NCBI RefSeq assembly: GCF_030730945.1 | Contig: NZ_JAVAMS010000004.1 | Location: 1 to 64,000 of the forward strand | Length of the DNA: 64,000 bases | Origin: Aurantiacibacter poecillastricola | Lineage (GTDB): Bacteria > Pseudomonadota > Alphaproteobacteria > Sphingomonadales > Sphingomonadaceae | Direction of reading: 5' to 3' | In this document: positions 43,723-53,434 of the stretch, one piece after another | How positions within the stretch are numbered: position 1 is the first letter of the stretch | How the letters are laid out: the number at the start of each line of letters is the position of its first letter | The notes under the pieces: generated by a model | What the model was told of the DNA's origin: nothing | What the model saw: only the letters and a program-made list of their open reading frames with translations | The model's database searches: none | Translations under genes and position numbers: made by a program

Positions 43723-44792
43723 AGCCTGCACTATCGCCCCGGCGCGGCGGGCCGCTGGTCTCGCTCGCCATCGTGCTCGGCGGTTGGGCGATGATGCGGG
43801 TCGCCGTGTGGGAAGCGCCTTTTGCAAACCCGGTTTCCGCGCGGGGAGACGAGCATGCAATGGCTTTCGAGGGTAGTCCGCCGGTGGTTTCCGGCGCGAG
43901 CGATAGCGAGCCTGTGTCTTTCGCGGCTCAGGATGCTCGCAGGCACGAGATATTTTTCGGGCCGCGTCCTGTTGCCGCCATCGGACCAGCCGTCCCGACG
44001 CCAGAGCGGGAGCTTGCCTCCTCCGCGCAGCCCGCCTTTTCGCAAAGCGGCCCGGACCCCGCTGCCCCTCGGCCCCAGCCCGCCACCCGACCCGTCGCGC
44101 CGGGTATCCTGCAATCCCCGCCCGTCGTTACGAGGACCGAGGGCAAGCGCTGGTCGCTCGATGCCTGGGCGCTGTGGCGCGAGGACACGACGACGCCTCT
44201 TACCTCGGGCCGTCCCAGTTATGGCCGCAGCCAGGCTGGCGCGGTGCTGCGATATCGCCTTGCGCCTGGTAGCGGTCATGCGCCGCAGGCGCATCTGCGA
44301 GCAGTGCGCGCACTCGACGGTGAGAGCGAAACCGACATTGCCGCCGGTCTCTCGGCCCGGCCGCTTCCCGCCATTCCCGTTCGCCTTGCAGCCGAGGCGC
44401 GGGTGAGCGAAACGGATCGCGGCACCGAGCTTCGCGGCGCTGCCTATGCGGTGACGGAGCTTGCGCCGATCGATCTTCCGGCGGGTCTTAGCGGCGAGGC
44501 CTATCTGCAAGGCGGCTACGTCACCGGCGAATACGCCACGGCCTTCGTGGACGGACAGGCGCGCGTTACCAAGGGCCTTGCCGGCAGCAGCACCTTCAAA
44601 CTGACGGCAGGCGGCGGTGCATGGGGCGGGGCGCAGGAGGATGGGCGACGCCTCGATATCGGCCCTACCGCCGCGCTCGAATTCGGCATTGGCGGCGCGC
44701 GTGGGCGGATTTCGGCGGATTACCGCTTCCGCGTGGCGGGCAATGCCGAGCCCTCTAGTGGCCCTGCGCTCACACTCACGGCAGGATTTTAG
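43719..44792 (+). CDS. NfrA C-terminal-like envelope protein
   Basis: A 357-residue protein. GTG at 43719 overlaps the stop of the glycosyltransferase (GTGA). An N-terminal signal or anchor spans about residues 14-30. A Pro/Ala-rich linker follows. Residues about 145-357 are strand-rich and end in Phe (LTLTAGF). The segment AYLQGGYVTGEYATAFVDGQA is like the C-terminal barrel part of NfrA. In E. coli, NfrA is the outer-membrane exporter of the glycan made by NfrB. This version lacks the TPR part, so it is a reduced form. The family call rests on pattern only. Confidence 0.7.
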   Translation: MKPALSPRRGGPLVSLAIVLGGWAMMRVAVWEAPFANPVSARGDEHAMAFEGSPPVVSGASDSEPVSFAAQDARRHEIFFGPRPVAAIGPAVPTPERELASSAQPAFSQSGPDPAAPRPQPATRPVAPGILQSPPVVTRTEGKRWSLDAWALWREDTTTPLTSGRPSYGRSQAGAVLRYRLAPGSGHAPQAHLRAVRALDGESETDIAAGLSARPLPAIPVRLAAEARVSETDRGTELRGAAYAVTELAPIDLPAGLSGEAYLQGGYVTGEYATAFVDGQARVTKGLAGSSTFKLTAGGGAWGGAQEDGRRLDIGPTAALEFGIGGARGRISADYRFRVAGNAEPSSGPALTLTAGF

Positions 44793-44846
44793 GCGGCACG
44801 CGCCATTCACCTTCAATCAACCGCGGCTTTGCATTAGGCGCGGTTC

Positions 44847-45764
44847 ATGGACGTCTATCTCCCCATCGCCAATCTTGCCGTGAACGGTCTCGTGATCGTT
44901 GCGCTCGGCCTGGCGACGGGTATCCTTTCCGGCGTTTTCGGCGTTGGCGGAGGCTTCCTGACGACGCCGCTGCTGATCTTCTACGGCATCCCCCCCACCG
45001 TCGCCGCAGCCTCTGCCGCATCGCAGGTGACGGGGGCCAGCATCTCTGGCGTCTTCGCGCACAGCCGTAATGACGGGGTGGACTACCAGATGGGTGTCGT
45101 CACCGTGACAGGCGGCATGGTTGGCGCGCTGCTGGGCGCCCTCCTGTTCAACCTGTTGCGCGCGGCAGGGCAGATCGATGTCGTGATCAACGTGCTCTAC
45201 GTGCTGATGCTGGGCACCATCGGCTCGCTGATGGCGCGCGAGAGCATCGAGGCGCTGCGCAATCGCGGCGGATCGTCGGGCGGCAAGCGCGCGGCGAAGC
45301 GACGCCACCACCCGATGATCGCCAACCTGCCCTATCGCTGGCGCTTCTATCGCTCCGGCCTCTACATCTCGCCGCTGGGACCGCTGATCCTGGGCGTGGT
45401 GGTTGGCATCCTTACCATGCTGATGGGCGTTGGCGGCGGCTTCTTCATGGTGCCGGCCATGCTCTACATCCTCGGCATGAGCGCGAAGGTCGTGGTGGGG
45501 ACCAGCCTGTTCAACATCCTCTTCATCACCATGCTCGTTACGATGGTGCACGCCTTTACCACCCGCGCGGTGGACATCGTGCTGGCGGGGCTGCTGCTGA
45601 TCGGCTCCGTCACCGGCGCGCAGCTGGGCACCAAGATCGCCGGCTTCGCCAAGCCCGAACACCTGCGCCTCGTGCTCGCCATGATCGTGCTGGCCATCGC
45701 CGCGCAGATGGCCTGGGGCCTCGGCGTAAGGCCGGACGAGGTGTATACGGTGGTGCCCTTGTGA
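44847..45764 (+). CDS. TSUP (TauE/SafE) family permease
   Basis: A 305-residue membrane protein with the duplicated TSUP motif: GVFGVGGGFLTTPLL near residue 30 and LMGVGGGFFMVPAML near 195. About eight hydrophobic segments and a basic loop (SGGKRAAKRRHHP) lie between the halves. These proteins export or import sulfite, sulfonates or thiosulfate-like anions. Its stop overlaps the start of the following TIGR02186-type gene, so the two should work together. Confidence 0.92.
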   Translation: MDVYLPIANLAVNGLVIVALGLATGILSGVFGVGGGFLTTPLLIFYGIPPTVAAASAASQVTGASISGVFAHSRNDGVDYQMGVVTVTGGMVGALLGALLFNLLRAAGQIDVVINVLYVLMLGTIGSLMARESIEALRNRGGSSGGKRAAKRRHHPMIANLPYRWRFYRSGLYISPLGPLILGVVVGILTMLMGVGGGFFMVPAMLYILGMSAKVVVGTSLFNILFITMLVTMVHAFTTRAVDIVLAGLLLIGSVTGAQLGTKIAGFAKPEHLRLVLAMIVLAIAAQMAWGLGVRPDEVYTVVPL

Positions 45765-46534
45765 GCCGGATCCTCGCCTTCCTCGTGGCGGCGCTGTTCG
45801 CCCTGCCGCTTGCCGCGCCCGCCACCGCGCAGGAGCAGGATCCGATCCTCGTGCCCGATATCTCGCAGCACGAAATCGTCCTGCGGCAAGGCTTTACCGG
45901 CGCGAACCTCATCCTGTACGGCGCGGTGCTCGACCCTGCGGACAGCGCTACGCAGTACGACATCGTGGTCGTCCTGAAGGGACCGACAGAGCCCATCCTG
46001 CTGCGCGAGAAGGAGCGGATCTTCGGCATCTGGGTGAACTCGCAAAGCACGGCCTACCGTTCCGTACCGTCATTCTACGCCGTGGCGAGCTCGCGTCCGA
46101 TCCTGGAAATCGTGGATGAACGCACGGCGGCGATCTACGAACTGGGGCTCGACTACCTCCAGCTCTCGCCAACCGGCTCGATCGATCCGGGAGAACAGCA
46201 GCGCTTCTCGGAAGGTCTTGTCGACCTGCGCCAGCGGCAGGGGCTCTACGCGCAGTACGACCAGGGTGTGGAGATCTCCGAAGGCGTGCTTTACCGCGCG
46301 GACATTCCCATTCCCTCCAACGTGGTCGCAGGCCGCTATGTGGCGGAGACCTTCGCGATCATCGATGGCCGCGTCATCACCTCCGCAACGTCGGAGGTGC
46401 AGGTGTTCAAGGAAGGCTTCGAACTGGGCGTGGAGGACGCGGCGAACGAGAACGGCTTCCTTTACGGCATGTTCGCGGTGGGCCTCTCGGTCTTCATGGG
46501 CTGGGCGGCCGGGCGGCTTTTTGCCCTGATCTGA
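45761..46534 (+). CDS. TIGR02186-like periplasmic/membrane partner of TSUP permease
   Basis: A 257-residue protein. GTG at 45761 lies within the TSUP stop (GTGA). A signal peptide spans about residues 1-23 (ATAQE). The body is beta-rich, with HEIVLRQGFTGANLILYGAV and GIWVNSQSTAYRSVPSFYAV. One C-terminal membrane segment (FLYGMFAVGLSVFMGWAAG) anchors it. It matches the alphaproteobacterial TIGR02186 group, usually found beside a TSUP permease. The exact role is not known. Confidence 0.85.
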   Translation: MSRILAFLVAALFALPLAAPATAQEQDPILVPDISQHEIVLRQGFTGANLILYGAVLDPADSATQYDIVVVLKGPTEPILLREKERIFGIWVNSQSTAYRSVPSFYAVASSRPILEIVDERTAAIYELGLDYLQLSPTGSIDPGEQQRFSEGLVDLRQRQGLYAQYDQGVEISEGVLYRADIPIPSNVVAGRYVAETFAIIDGRVITSATSEVQVFKEGFELGVEDAANENGFLYGMFAVGLSVFMGWAAGRLFALI

Positions 46535-46632
46535 GGCGGCTGGCCTCTGCCAGCGTGTCAGGATTTATCCGATCTTAACTCGCCGGCAGGTAACTCCTCG
46601 CAGTCACTCCATGCCGCAAAGAGCGAGCCACC

Positions 46633-48396
46633 ATGAACGATATGTCCGGGAAAGTGCCAGGCTTCAATTCCATTCCCAGCGGGGACTTCGGCACGCGCCC
46701 GAGCCCGGCACCCACGCCCGCTGCGTCACCTCCCGCGCCCCAGCCGTCGAACACTGCCCCGCACGGCGAGTACGACGAGGACGCCATGGATAGCGCGCGG
46801 GATCCAATCGGTGTCGTCCTCGATATCGCCGGTTCGGGTTCGCAGGTCGCGCTCGACCTGCAGCGGCTGAACGAATGCATGGATCATGCGGACCCCTCCA
46901 TCGCGCTTGCCGGCCAGGTCGGCAGCCAGATCAAGATCCGCACGCGCGACGGCTGGCTGCTTGCCTCGGTCCGCAACCAGAAGCAGGACCGCCGGAACGA
47001 CGGCAATTGCGTGGTCGCCAACATCGACTTCATGGGCGAGGGCAAGGAAGAAAAGCTGACCGGCAAGATCCACGGCTTCCGCCGCGGCGTCACCCGCTAT
47101 CCGATCCCGGGCGCGATGGTGTATCCCGCCACGACCGAGGATCTGCGGCAGATCTATGCCAGCGACGGGCGCAGCTCGATCCAGATCGGCACCGTCTATC
47201 CCACCAGCGACATTCGTGCAGGCGTCTATATCGACGCGATGCTGGGCAAGCATTTCGCGCTGCTCGGCTCCACCGGTACGGGCAAGTCCACCAGCGCGGC
47301 GCTGATCCTGCACCGCATCTGCGAGGCCGCCCCGCAGGGGCACGTGCTGATGATCGACCCGCACGGCGAATACTCCGCCGCGTTCAAGAATTACGGGATG
47401 ATCTTCGACGTCTCGAACCTGCAGATGCCATACTGGCTGATGAATTTCGAGGAGCACTGCGAAGTGCTGCTGAAATCCAGCGGCAACGACCTGCAGAACG
47501 ACCGCGACATCCTTGCCAAGTGCCTGCTGGCGGCCCGTTCCAAGAACCGGCTGGCGGCGAACATGGGCAAGATCACCGTGGATTCGCCGATCCCCTATCT
47601 GCTCTCCGACCTCACCGGCATGATCCAGGACGAAATGGGCAAGTTGGACAAGGCGACCAACACCGCGCCCTACATGCGCATCAAGACCAAGATCGAGGAA
47701 CTGAAGGCCGATCCGCGCTACCAGTTCATGTTCTCAGGGATGCTGGTCGGCGATACGATGGGCGAGTTCATCTCCAAGCTCTTCCGCATGCCCGGCGATG
47801 GCAAGCCGATCTCCATCGTCGACGTGTCGGGCGTGCCGTCCGACATCACCAGCACAGTGGTGGCAGTGCTCAGCCGCCTCGTGTTCGATTTCGCCATCTG
47901 GGGGCGCAGCGAGAAGACCAATCCGATCCTGCTCGTGTGCGAGGAGGCGCACCGCTACGTGCCGAACGAGCGCAATGCCGACGGCAACTCGGTAGGCCGC
48001 GTGCTGTCGCGGATCGCCAAGGAAGGCCGTAAGTACGGCATCTCGCTGGGCCTCATCACGCAGCGCCCGTCCGACCTTGCCGAGGGCGTGCTGTCGCAAT
48101 GCGGCACCATCATCTCGATGCGCCTCAACAACGACCGCGACCAGGCCTTCGTGAAAGCCGCCATGCCTGAAGGCGCGCGCGGGTTCCTCGATTCGATCCC
48201 GGCGCTGCGCAATCGCGAATGCATCATCTGCGGCGAGGGTGTGTCGATCCCCATCCGCGTGTCCTTCGACAATCTCGAGGAAGCCAAGCGCCCCGCATCG
48301 GAGGATCCCAGCTTCGTGGAACTGTGGAACCAGGGCGGCGGCGAGGAAGACGCCGTTTTCCGCACCGTGCAACGCTGGCGCGCGCAGGGCTGTTGA
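46633..48396 (+). CDS. HerA-like P-loop ATPase / helicase
   Basis: A 587-residue ATPase of the HerA/FtsK superfamily. A Pro-rich N-terminus is followed by a HAS-like barrel (QVALDLQRLNECMDHADP, GQVGSQIKI). Walker A is GSTGTGKST near residue 214. MIDPHGEYSAAF is next. Walker B is ILLVCEEAHRYVP near 435. The sensor/arginine-finger part is GLITQRPSDLAEGVLSQCG. HerA proteins form hexamers that pump DNA, often with NurA nuclease. No nurA gene is adjacent. Its stop abuts the queE stop on the other strand. Confidence 0.88.
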   Translation: MNDMSGKVPGFNSIPSGDFGTRPSPAPTPAASPPAPQPSNTAPHGEYDEDAMDSARDPIGVVLDIAGSGSQVALDLQRLNECMDHADPSIALAGQVGSQIKIRTRDGWLLASVRNQKQDRRNDGNCVVANIDFMGEGKEEKLTGKIHGFRRGVTRYPIPGAMVYPATTEDLRQIYASDGRSSIQIGTVYPTSDIRAGVYIDAMLGKHFALLGSTGTGKSTSAALILHRICEAAPQGHVLMIDPHGEYSAAFKNYGMIFDVSNLQMPYWLMNFEEHCEVLLKSSGNDLQNDRDILAKCLLAARSKNRLAANMGKITVDSPIPYLLSDLTGMIQDEMGKLDKATNTAPYMRIKTKIEELKADPRYQFMFSGMLVGDTMGEFISKLFRMPGDGKPISIVDVSGVPSDITSTVVAVLSRLVFDFAIWGRSEKTNPILLVCEEAHRYVPNERNADGNSVGRVLSRIAKEGRKYGISLGLITQRPSDLAEGVLSQCGTIISMRLNNDRDQAFVKAAMPEGARGFLDSIPALRNRECIICGEGVSIPIRVSFDNLEEAKRPASEDPSFVELWNQGGGEEDAVFRTVQRWRAQGC

Positions 48397-49131
48397 TCAC
48401 GTCCCTCGCGTATCGCCGAACAGGTGGATATGCAGGCGGTCGCTGAGGCGAAAGCCGTGTTCCAGGCATAGCGGCACCAGCCATTCCATGCGGCTGCGCA
48501 GCGTGGCGCCGTCTGTCCCCTCGGGCATCAGGAAGATGCGGCGGGCGGGAATCATGTACGTTTGCGCCAGGGCACGGACCTCCTCGATATCGCCGGGCGC
48601 AGCCAGCACGAATTTGAAGAATGCGCGCTCGTCGGTGGCCCAACGGTCGAGCATTTCCGGCTTCAGAGCCAGCTCCGCCGGATTGCCGCTATGCGCCAGC
48701 TTGGGACTGACATTGTACTGGTCCACACGGATATCGAGGCGCGCGGGCGGATCGACGGTGCCGTTGGTCTCGATCTCCACCTGCATGTCCGGCAGGTGCT
48801 CCAGCATCTCGGCAAGCTTGCCCGCCTGCATCAGCGGCTCGCCTCCGGTGATGACAAGGCGCTTCTGCCCGGTCTCGGCGATCCTGCGTGCGACCTCGGC
48901 CTCGTTTAGGACAAGCTGGTTGGGCCTGCGCTCGTAAGTCTCGCCAGACCGGTGCGGGCGCTCGTCGCCTTCGAAATGCCAGGTATAGGCGGTGTCGCAC
49001 CACACACAGGCAAGGTTGCAGCGCGACAGGCGCAGGAACGCGACCGGCATGCCCGCCGATGGTCCCTCGCCCTGGAGGCTGGCGAAGATTTCCGGCTCAT
49101 CGGGAGCCTGGGTGGCGAGTGTCAGCGGCAT
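48397..49131 (-). CDS. queE: 7-carboxy-7-deazaguanine synthase QueE
   Basis: A 244-residue radical-SAM enzyme of queuosine synthesis. It turns carboxytetrahydropterin into 7-carboxy-7-deazaguanine. The substrate loop FASLQGEGPSAGMPVAFLRL is near residue 16. The radical-SAM cluster motif is CNLACVWCD (CxxxCxxC) near 38. Glycine-rich ITGGEPLMQ and the adenosyl-methionine contact region VEIETNGTV follow. No other queuosine genes are in the window. It is convergent with the HerA-like gene. Confidence 0.94.
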   Translation of the reverse strand: MPLTLATQAPDEPEIFASLQGEGPSAGMPVAFLRLSRCNLACVWCDTAYTWHFEGDERPHRSGETYERRPNQLVLNEAEVARRIAETGQKRLVITGGEPLMQAGKLAEMLEHLPDMQVEIETNGTVDPPARLDIRVDQYNVSPKLAHSGNPAELALKPEMLDRWATDERAFFKFVLAAPGDIEEVRALAQTYMIPARRIFLMPEGTDGATLRSRMEWLVPLCLEHGFRLSDRLHIHLFGDTRGT

Positions 49132-49146
49132 TTCGGGGGACCGGGG

Positions 49147-49521
49147 TCAAGCACCCGGATCAGGGTCATAGACGGTCACTTCCACGCGCATCCCCTCGGG
49201 ATCGCGGAAGAACGTGGCGGTTTCGCCCTTGAACTGCTGGATCTCCGGCACATCGAAACCGGCTGCCGCCATGCCATCGCGAACCGCATCCAGGGCGGCG
49301 CGGTCCGGTGCGGTGAAGCCGAGGTGGTTGAGGCCCGGGGCATATCGGCCATAATCCGGCGTTTCCGCCTTCGCCTGCTTCAGGTCGATCGCAAGGCCGT
49401 CCTTGTTCACCCACACGTGGTCGCGGCTTTTGGCAAAGCCGATGAGTCCAAGCATGGCCTCGTACCACGGCAGGCTGGCTTCCAGCGAGCGGACCATGAC
49501 GACCATGTGATCGAGCTTCAT
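49147..49521 (-). CDS. VOC-family protein (glyoxalase/dioxygenase superfamily)
   Basis: A 124-residue single VOC domain: KLDHMVVMVRSLEASLPWYEAMLGL at the start, then LNHLGFTAPDRAALDAV, then ATFFRDPEGMRVEV at the end. His in KLDHMVV, His in NHLGF and Glu in VEV are likely metal ligands. The substrate is unknown. It lies 5 bases after valS on the same strand, so it is probably co-transcribed. It is distinct from the glyoxalase I at 18922-19359. Confidence 0.88.
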   Translation of the reverse strand: MKLDHMVVMVRSLEASLPWYEAMLGLIGFAKSRDHVWVNKDGLAIDLKQAKAETPDYGRYAPGLNHLGFTAPDRAALDAVRDGMAAAGFDVPEIQQFKGETATFFRDPEGMRVEVTVYDPDPGA

Positions 49522-49526
49522 GCTGC

Positions 49527-52238
49527 CTATCCCAATCGTTCGAGAGCCGCGTTCAGCCGCTCGATCTCCTCGCGCTGGAAGGCGTGGTCGGCCCTGGCCT
49601 TCTCCACCGCTTCAGGCTTCGCGCGTTCGACGAAGTTGGGATTGTCGAGCCGTTTCACAAGGCTGTCCCGCTCCTTCACCGCAGCGTCGCGCGCCTTGAT
49701 GAGGCGGGCACGCTCGGCCTCGATGTCGATCACGCCTTCCAGCGGCACGATGAAGACATCGCTACCCGATCCCACCTGCATCGCAGCCCCGGCGGGCGCT
49801 TCGCCCACGGTGACGGGCGCGAGGCGGGCGAGGCGTTCGATGGCGGCGCTGCTGCGATCGAGAACGCCCTGCGCGAGGGGGGAGGGGCTCTCGATATAGG
49901 CCGCCAGCTTCTCGCCCGGCGAAATGCCCAGCTCATTACGCGCGCTGCGGGTGGCGGTGGTGAGGTCGATCACCCAGTCGATGGCGTCGGTGGCATCCTT
50001 GCTCACCTCGGCCTCGGGCTTCGGCCATTTGGCGTGGATGAGATCGTAGGGGCGCGATCCTTGCGCGTGCCAGAGTTCCTCGGTCACGAAGGGCATGAAG
50101 GGGTGGAGCATGACCATGATCTGGTCGAGCGCCCAGCCGGCGACCTCGCGGGTTTCCTTCGCCAGCATCGAATCCGGATCGCCCTGGAACACCGGTTTGA
50201 TGAGTTCCAGGTACCAGTCGCAGAAACGGTCCCAGGTGAAGTGGTAGATGGTGCTGGCCGCGGCATCGAAGCGCAAATCCGCCATCGCCTTGTCCAGCGC
50301 CTCGACGGTCTGCTGCACTTCGCCGATGATCCACTGATTGGCGGCGAGGCGCGCGGGCGGGGCCTTGATCGTGGTCGAGGCACCGATGCCCTGCGACTGG
50401 CAGAAGCGCGTGGCGTTCCAAAGCTTGGTGGCGAAGTTGCGATAGCCCTCGACCCGCTTTTCATCCATCTTGATGTCGCGGCCCTGGCTTTCCATCGCCG
50501 CCATGAAAAAGCGCAGCGCATCGGCGCCGTACTGGTCGATCAGGCCGAGTGGATCGACGACATTGCCCTTGGACTTCGACATCTTGGAGCCGTCGGCTGC
50601 GCGCACGAGGCCGTGCAAATACAGCTTCTCCCACGGCCGCTCGTCCATGTTGTAGTAGCCCATCATCATCATGCGGGCGTCCCAGAAGAACAGGATGTCG
50701 AAGCCGGAGATGAGCAGCGAGTTGGGGTAGTGCTTGTCCACCCGCGCCTCGGCATCGGGCCAGCCGAGCGTGGCAAAGGGCCAGAGGGCGGAGGAGAACC
50801 ACGTGTCGAGGACATCCTCGTCTCGGCGAAGGGCAACGCCTTCCCCGGCCTTGGCCTGCGCCTCTTCCTCGGTCTCGGCGACGAACACGTTGCCATCCTC
50901 GTTATACCAGGCCGGAATCCGGTGCCCCCACCATAGCTGGCGCGAGACGCACCACGGCTGGATGTTCTCCATCCAGTTGAAGAAGGTCTTCTCCCACGTC
51001 GCGGGGACAATCTCGATCTCGCCCGACTTCACCGCCTCGATGGGGCGCTTGGCCAGTTTCTCTGCGTCGACATACCACTGGTCGGTCAGCCACGGCTCGA
51101 TCACCACGCCACCACGGTCGCCGAAAGGCGTCGCGATGGTGCGCGGTTCGGCGTCGGCGACAATCTCCTCGCCCTTCTTGTTCGTGCTGACATGCGGCAC
51201 GAGGTGGCCGCTGGCCTTCAGCATCTCCACAACTACCCGGCGCGCTTCGAAGCGGTCGAGGCCGAGCAGCTCCTCGGGGATCAGCCCGTCGGCGGTCTGG
51301 CACACGGCAGCATCGGCATCGAGCATGTTCAGCATCTCGGCAGGCGCGATACCTGCCCGCTTGCTCACCTCGAAGTCGTTGAAGTCGTGCCCCGGCGTGA
51401 TCTTCACCGCGCCCGAACCTAACTCCGGATCGGCGTGCTCGTCCGCCACGATGGGAATCTCGCGGCCTGTGATCGGCAGCTTCACCTTCGCCCCGCGTGC
51501 GACGAGGTCCTTGTAACGCTCGTCTTCCGGGTGAACGGCCACCGCCATGTCGGCCAGCATGGTTTCGGGCCGCGTGGTGGAGACGCGGATCTCGCCCGAG
51601 CCGTCCGCCAGCGGATAGATGAAGGTCCAGAAATGACCCTTAACGTCGCGCGTTTCCACCTCGAGGTCGGAAATCGCGGTGCGAAGCTTCGGGTCCCAGT
51701 TCACCAGCCGCTTGTCGCGGTAGATGAGGCCATCGTTGTAGAGGTCCACGAACACCTTGAGCACGGCTCTGGTGAAATGCTCGTCCATGGTGAACTGCTC
51801 GCGGCTCCAGTCCATCGAACAGCCGAGGCGGCGCAGCTGGCGGGTAATGGTGCCGCCGCTCTCTTCCTTCCAGTCCCACACCTTCTGCACGAAATCCTCG
51901 CGCGAATAGTTGGTGCGCTTGTCCTGCCGCTCCTCGAGCTGACGCTCCACCACCATCTGCGTGGCGATACCCGCGTGGTCGGTGCCCACAACCCACAGCG
52001 CATCCTTGCCGCGCAGCCGTTCGTAGCGGATGACGATATCCTGCAGCGTGTTGTCGAGCGCATGGCCGATATGCAGCGAGCCGGTGACATTGGGCGGCGG
52101 GTTGACGATGGTGAAGGGCTCCGCATCCGGGCGATCGGGACGGAAGGCGCCGGTCTCTTCCCAATGCCTGTACCATTTCGCTTCAATGGAGGCGGGATCG
52201 AAGGTCTTTGCCAAGGTATCGTGAGGTTCGCTGGTCAT
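49527..52238 (-). CDS. valS: Valyl-tRNA synthetase
   Basis: A 903-residue class I synthetase. The ATG at 52238 ([11 protein letters not shown]) is chosen over an upstream extension that lacks conserved sequence. The HIGH motif is in [15 protein letters not shown] near residue 50. KMSKS is in [15 protein letters not shown] near 555. The editing domain lies between ([14 protein letters not shown]). A C-terminal coiled coil ([20 protein letters not shown]) is typical of ValRS. It charges tRNA-Val, one of which is encoded at 5044-5118. Confidence 0.97.
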   Translation of the reverse strand: MTSEPHDTLAKTFDPASIEAKWYRHWEETGAFRPDRPDAEPFTIVNPPPNVTGSLHIGHALDNTLQDIVIRYERLRGKDALWVVGTDHAGIATQMVVERQLEERQDKRTNYSREDFVQKVWDWKEESGGTITRQLRRLGCSMDWSREQFTMDEHFTRAVLKVFVDLYNDGLIYRDKRLVNWDPKLRTAISDLEVETRDVKGHFWTFIYPLADGSGEIRVSTTRPETMLADMAVAVHPEDERYKDLVARGAKVKLPITGREIPIVADEHADPELGSGAVKITPGHDFNDFEVSKRAGIAPAEMLNMLDADAAVCQTADGLIPEELLGLDRFEARRVVVEMLKASGHLVPHVSTNKKGEEIVADAEPRTIATPFGDRGGVVIEPWLTDQWYVDAEKLAKRPIEAVKSGEIEIVPATWEKTFFNWMENIQPWCVSRQLWWGHRIPAWYNEDGNVFVAETEEEAQAKAGEGVALRRDEDVLDTWFSSALWPFATLGWPDAEARVDKHYPNSLLISGFDILFFWDARMMMMGYYNMDERPWEKLYLHGLVRAADGSKMSKSKGNVVDPLGLIDQYGADALRFFMAAMESQGRDIKMDEKRVEGYRNFATKLWNATRFCQSQGIGASTTIKAPPARLAANQWIIGEVQQTVEALDKAMADLRFDAAASTIYHFTWDRFCDWYLELIKPVFQGDPDSMLAKETREVAGWALDQIMVMLHPFMPFVTEELWHAQGSRPYDLIHAKWPKPEAEVSKDATDAIDWVIDLTTATRSARNELGISPGEKLAAYIESPSPLAQGVLDRSSAAIERLARLAPVTVGEAPAGAAMQVGSGSDVFIVPLEGVIDIEAERARLIKARDAAVKERDSLVKRLDNPNFVERAKPEAVEKARADHAFQREEIERLNAALERLG

Positions 52239-52324
52239 GGCCAGAGCCACTGCCACCGAGTTCCCCCGAGGGCAACACGCGAAAGCCTTGCTGCGAGCCG
52301 CTTTTGTGCCCATAGCAGCGACCG

Positions 52325-53434
52325 ATGCGCGAATGGGCTGAATACACTATCGAGGAGGCGGGGGGCCGGGCCACGGTCATCATCACCGGGCCGCTGGTGG
52401 TGTCGAGCATTGGCAAGCTCGATCCCGAACTGCGCGGCATCACCGACTCCATCCAGGCCATCGACATCTCCGAGGCAGGACCGATCGACACGGTGGGCGC
52501 GTGGATCGTCTTCCGCTTCTCGCAGCGCACCGGCGCCGATATCGTCGGCGCGAGCGAGCAGGCCGAAGTGCTGCTCGACGCGGTCGAAAGCGCCGAAAGC
52601 GATGCCGAGGTCTCGCCCTACAGGCGGCAGACCCTTGGCCGCGTGACCGAGCATGTCGGCACCAAGGTCATCGAATTCATGGGCGGCGTGCGCTCGTCGG
52701 TCGCCTTTCTCGGCGCGATCCTGATTGCGATGGCCAGCCTTGCGATCCATCCCCGGCGCTTCCGCGTCAAGGCGCTGGTGCGGCAGATGGAACTGGTGGG
52801 CGTATCATCCCTGCCGATCATCGGCCTGATGAGCTTCCTGATCGGTATCGTCATCGCCCAGCAGGGCGCAGTACAGTTGCAGCAATTCGGGGCCGAGACG
52901 CTGACAGTGAACCTCGTCGGCCGCATCACCATGCGCGAGCTGGGCGTACTGATGACGGCAATCATGGTGGCAGGCCGCTCCGGCAGCGCCTTTGCCGCGC
53001 AGATCGGCACGATGAAGCTTACCGAGGAAATCGACGCGATGCGCACCATCGGCGTCTCCCCGATGGAGGCGCTGGTTATCCCGCGCATCCTGGCAGCCGT
53101 GCTGATGATGCCGCTGCTGGGCTTCTATGCCTCGTGCATCGCCATTATCGGCGGTGCGGTGATCGGCGACGTGATGCTGGGTATTCCCTTCTGGACCTTC
53201 CTTGCCCGCGTGCAGGAAGTGGTGCCGACCTACGATTTCTGGGTCGGCATGGTGAAGGCGCCGGTCTTCGGCCTGATCGTGGCGATGGCAGGCTGCTATC
53301 AGGGCATGCAGGTTTCCGGCAACGCCGAGGAGGTGGGCCTGCGCACCACGGCAGCCGTGGTGCAGGCGATCTTCATGGTAATCGTGCTCGACGCGTTCTT
53401 CGCGGTATTCTTCACGGAGATCGGCTGGGCATGA
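52325..53434 (+). CDS. mlaE: Mla lipid-transport permease with N-terminal STAS domain
   Basis: A 369-residue inner-membrane permease of the MlaE type. Residues about 1-95 form a STAS domain ([19 protein letters not shown], then [15 protein letters not shown]), in place of a separate MlaB. The permease follows, with the signature [21 protein letters not shown] and the hallmark [20 protein letters not shown]. The pathway moves phospholipids between outer and inner membranes. Its stop overlaps the start of mlaF (ATGA at 53431). Confidence 0.93.
   Translation: MREWAEYTIEEAGGRATVIITGPLVVSSIGKLDPELRGITDSIQAIDISEAGPIDTVGAWIVFRFSQRTGADIVGASEQAEVLLDAVESAESDAEVSPYRRQTLGRVTEHVGTKVIEFMGGVRSSVAFLGAILIAMASLAIHPRRFRVKALVRQMELVGVSSLPIIGLMSFLIGIVIAQQGAVQLQQFGAETLTVNLVGRITMRELGVLMTAIMVAGRSGSAFAAQIGTMKLTEEIDAMRTIGVSPMEALVIPRILAAVLMMPLLGFYASCIAIIGGAVIGDVMLGIPFWTFLARVQEVVPTYDFWVGMVKAPVFGLIVAMAGCYQGMQVSGNAEEVGLRTTAAVVQAIFMVIVLDAFFAVFFTEIGWA

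Noticed and set aside
42121..43860. A 579-codon minus-strand frame
   Set aside because: It is antisense to the NfrB-like glycosyltransferase and is made of low-complexity Arg/Ala/Pro sequence.
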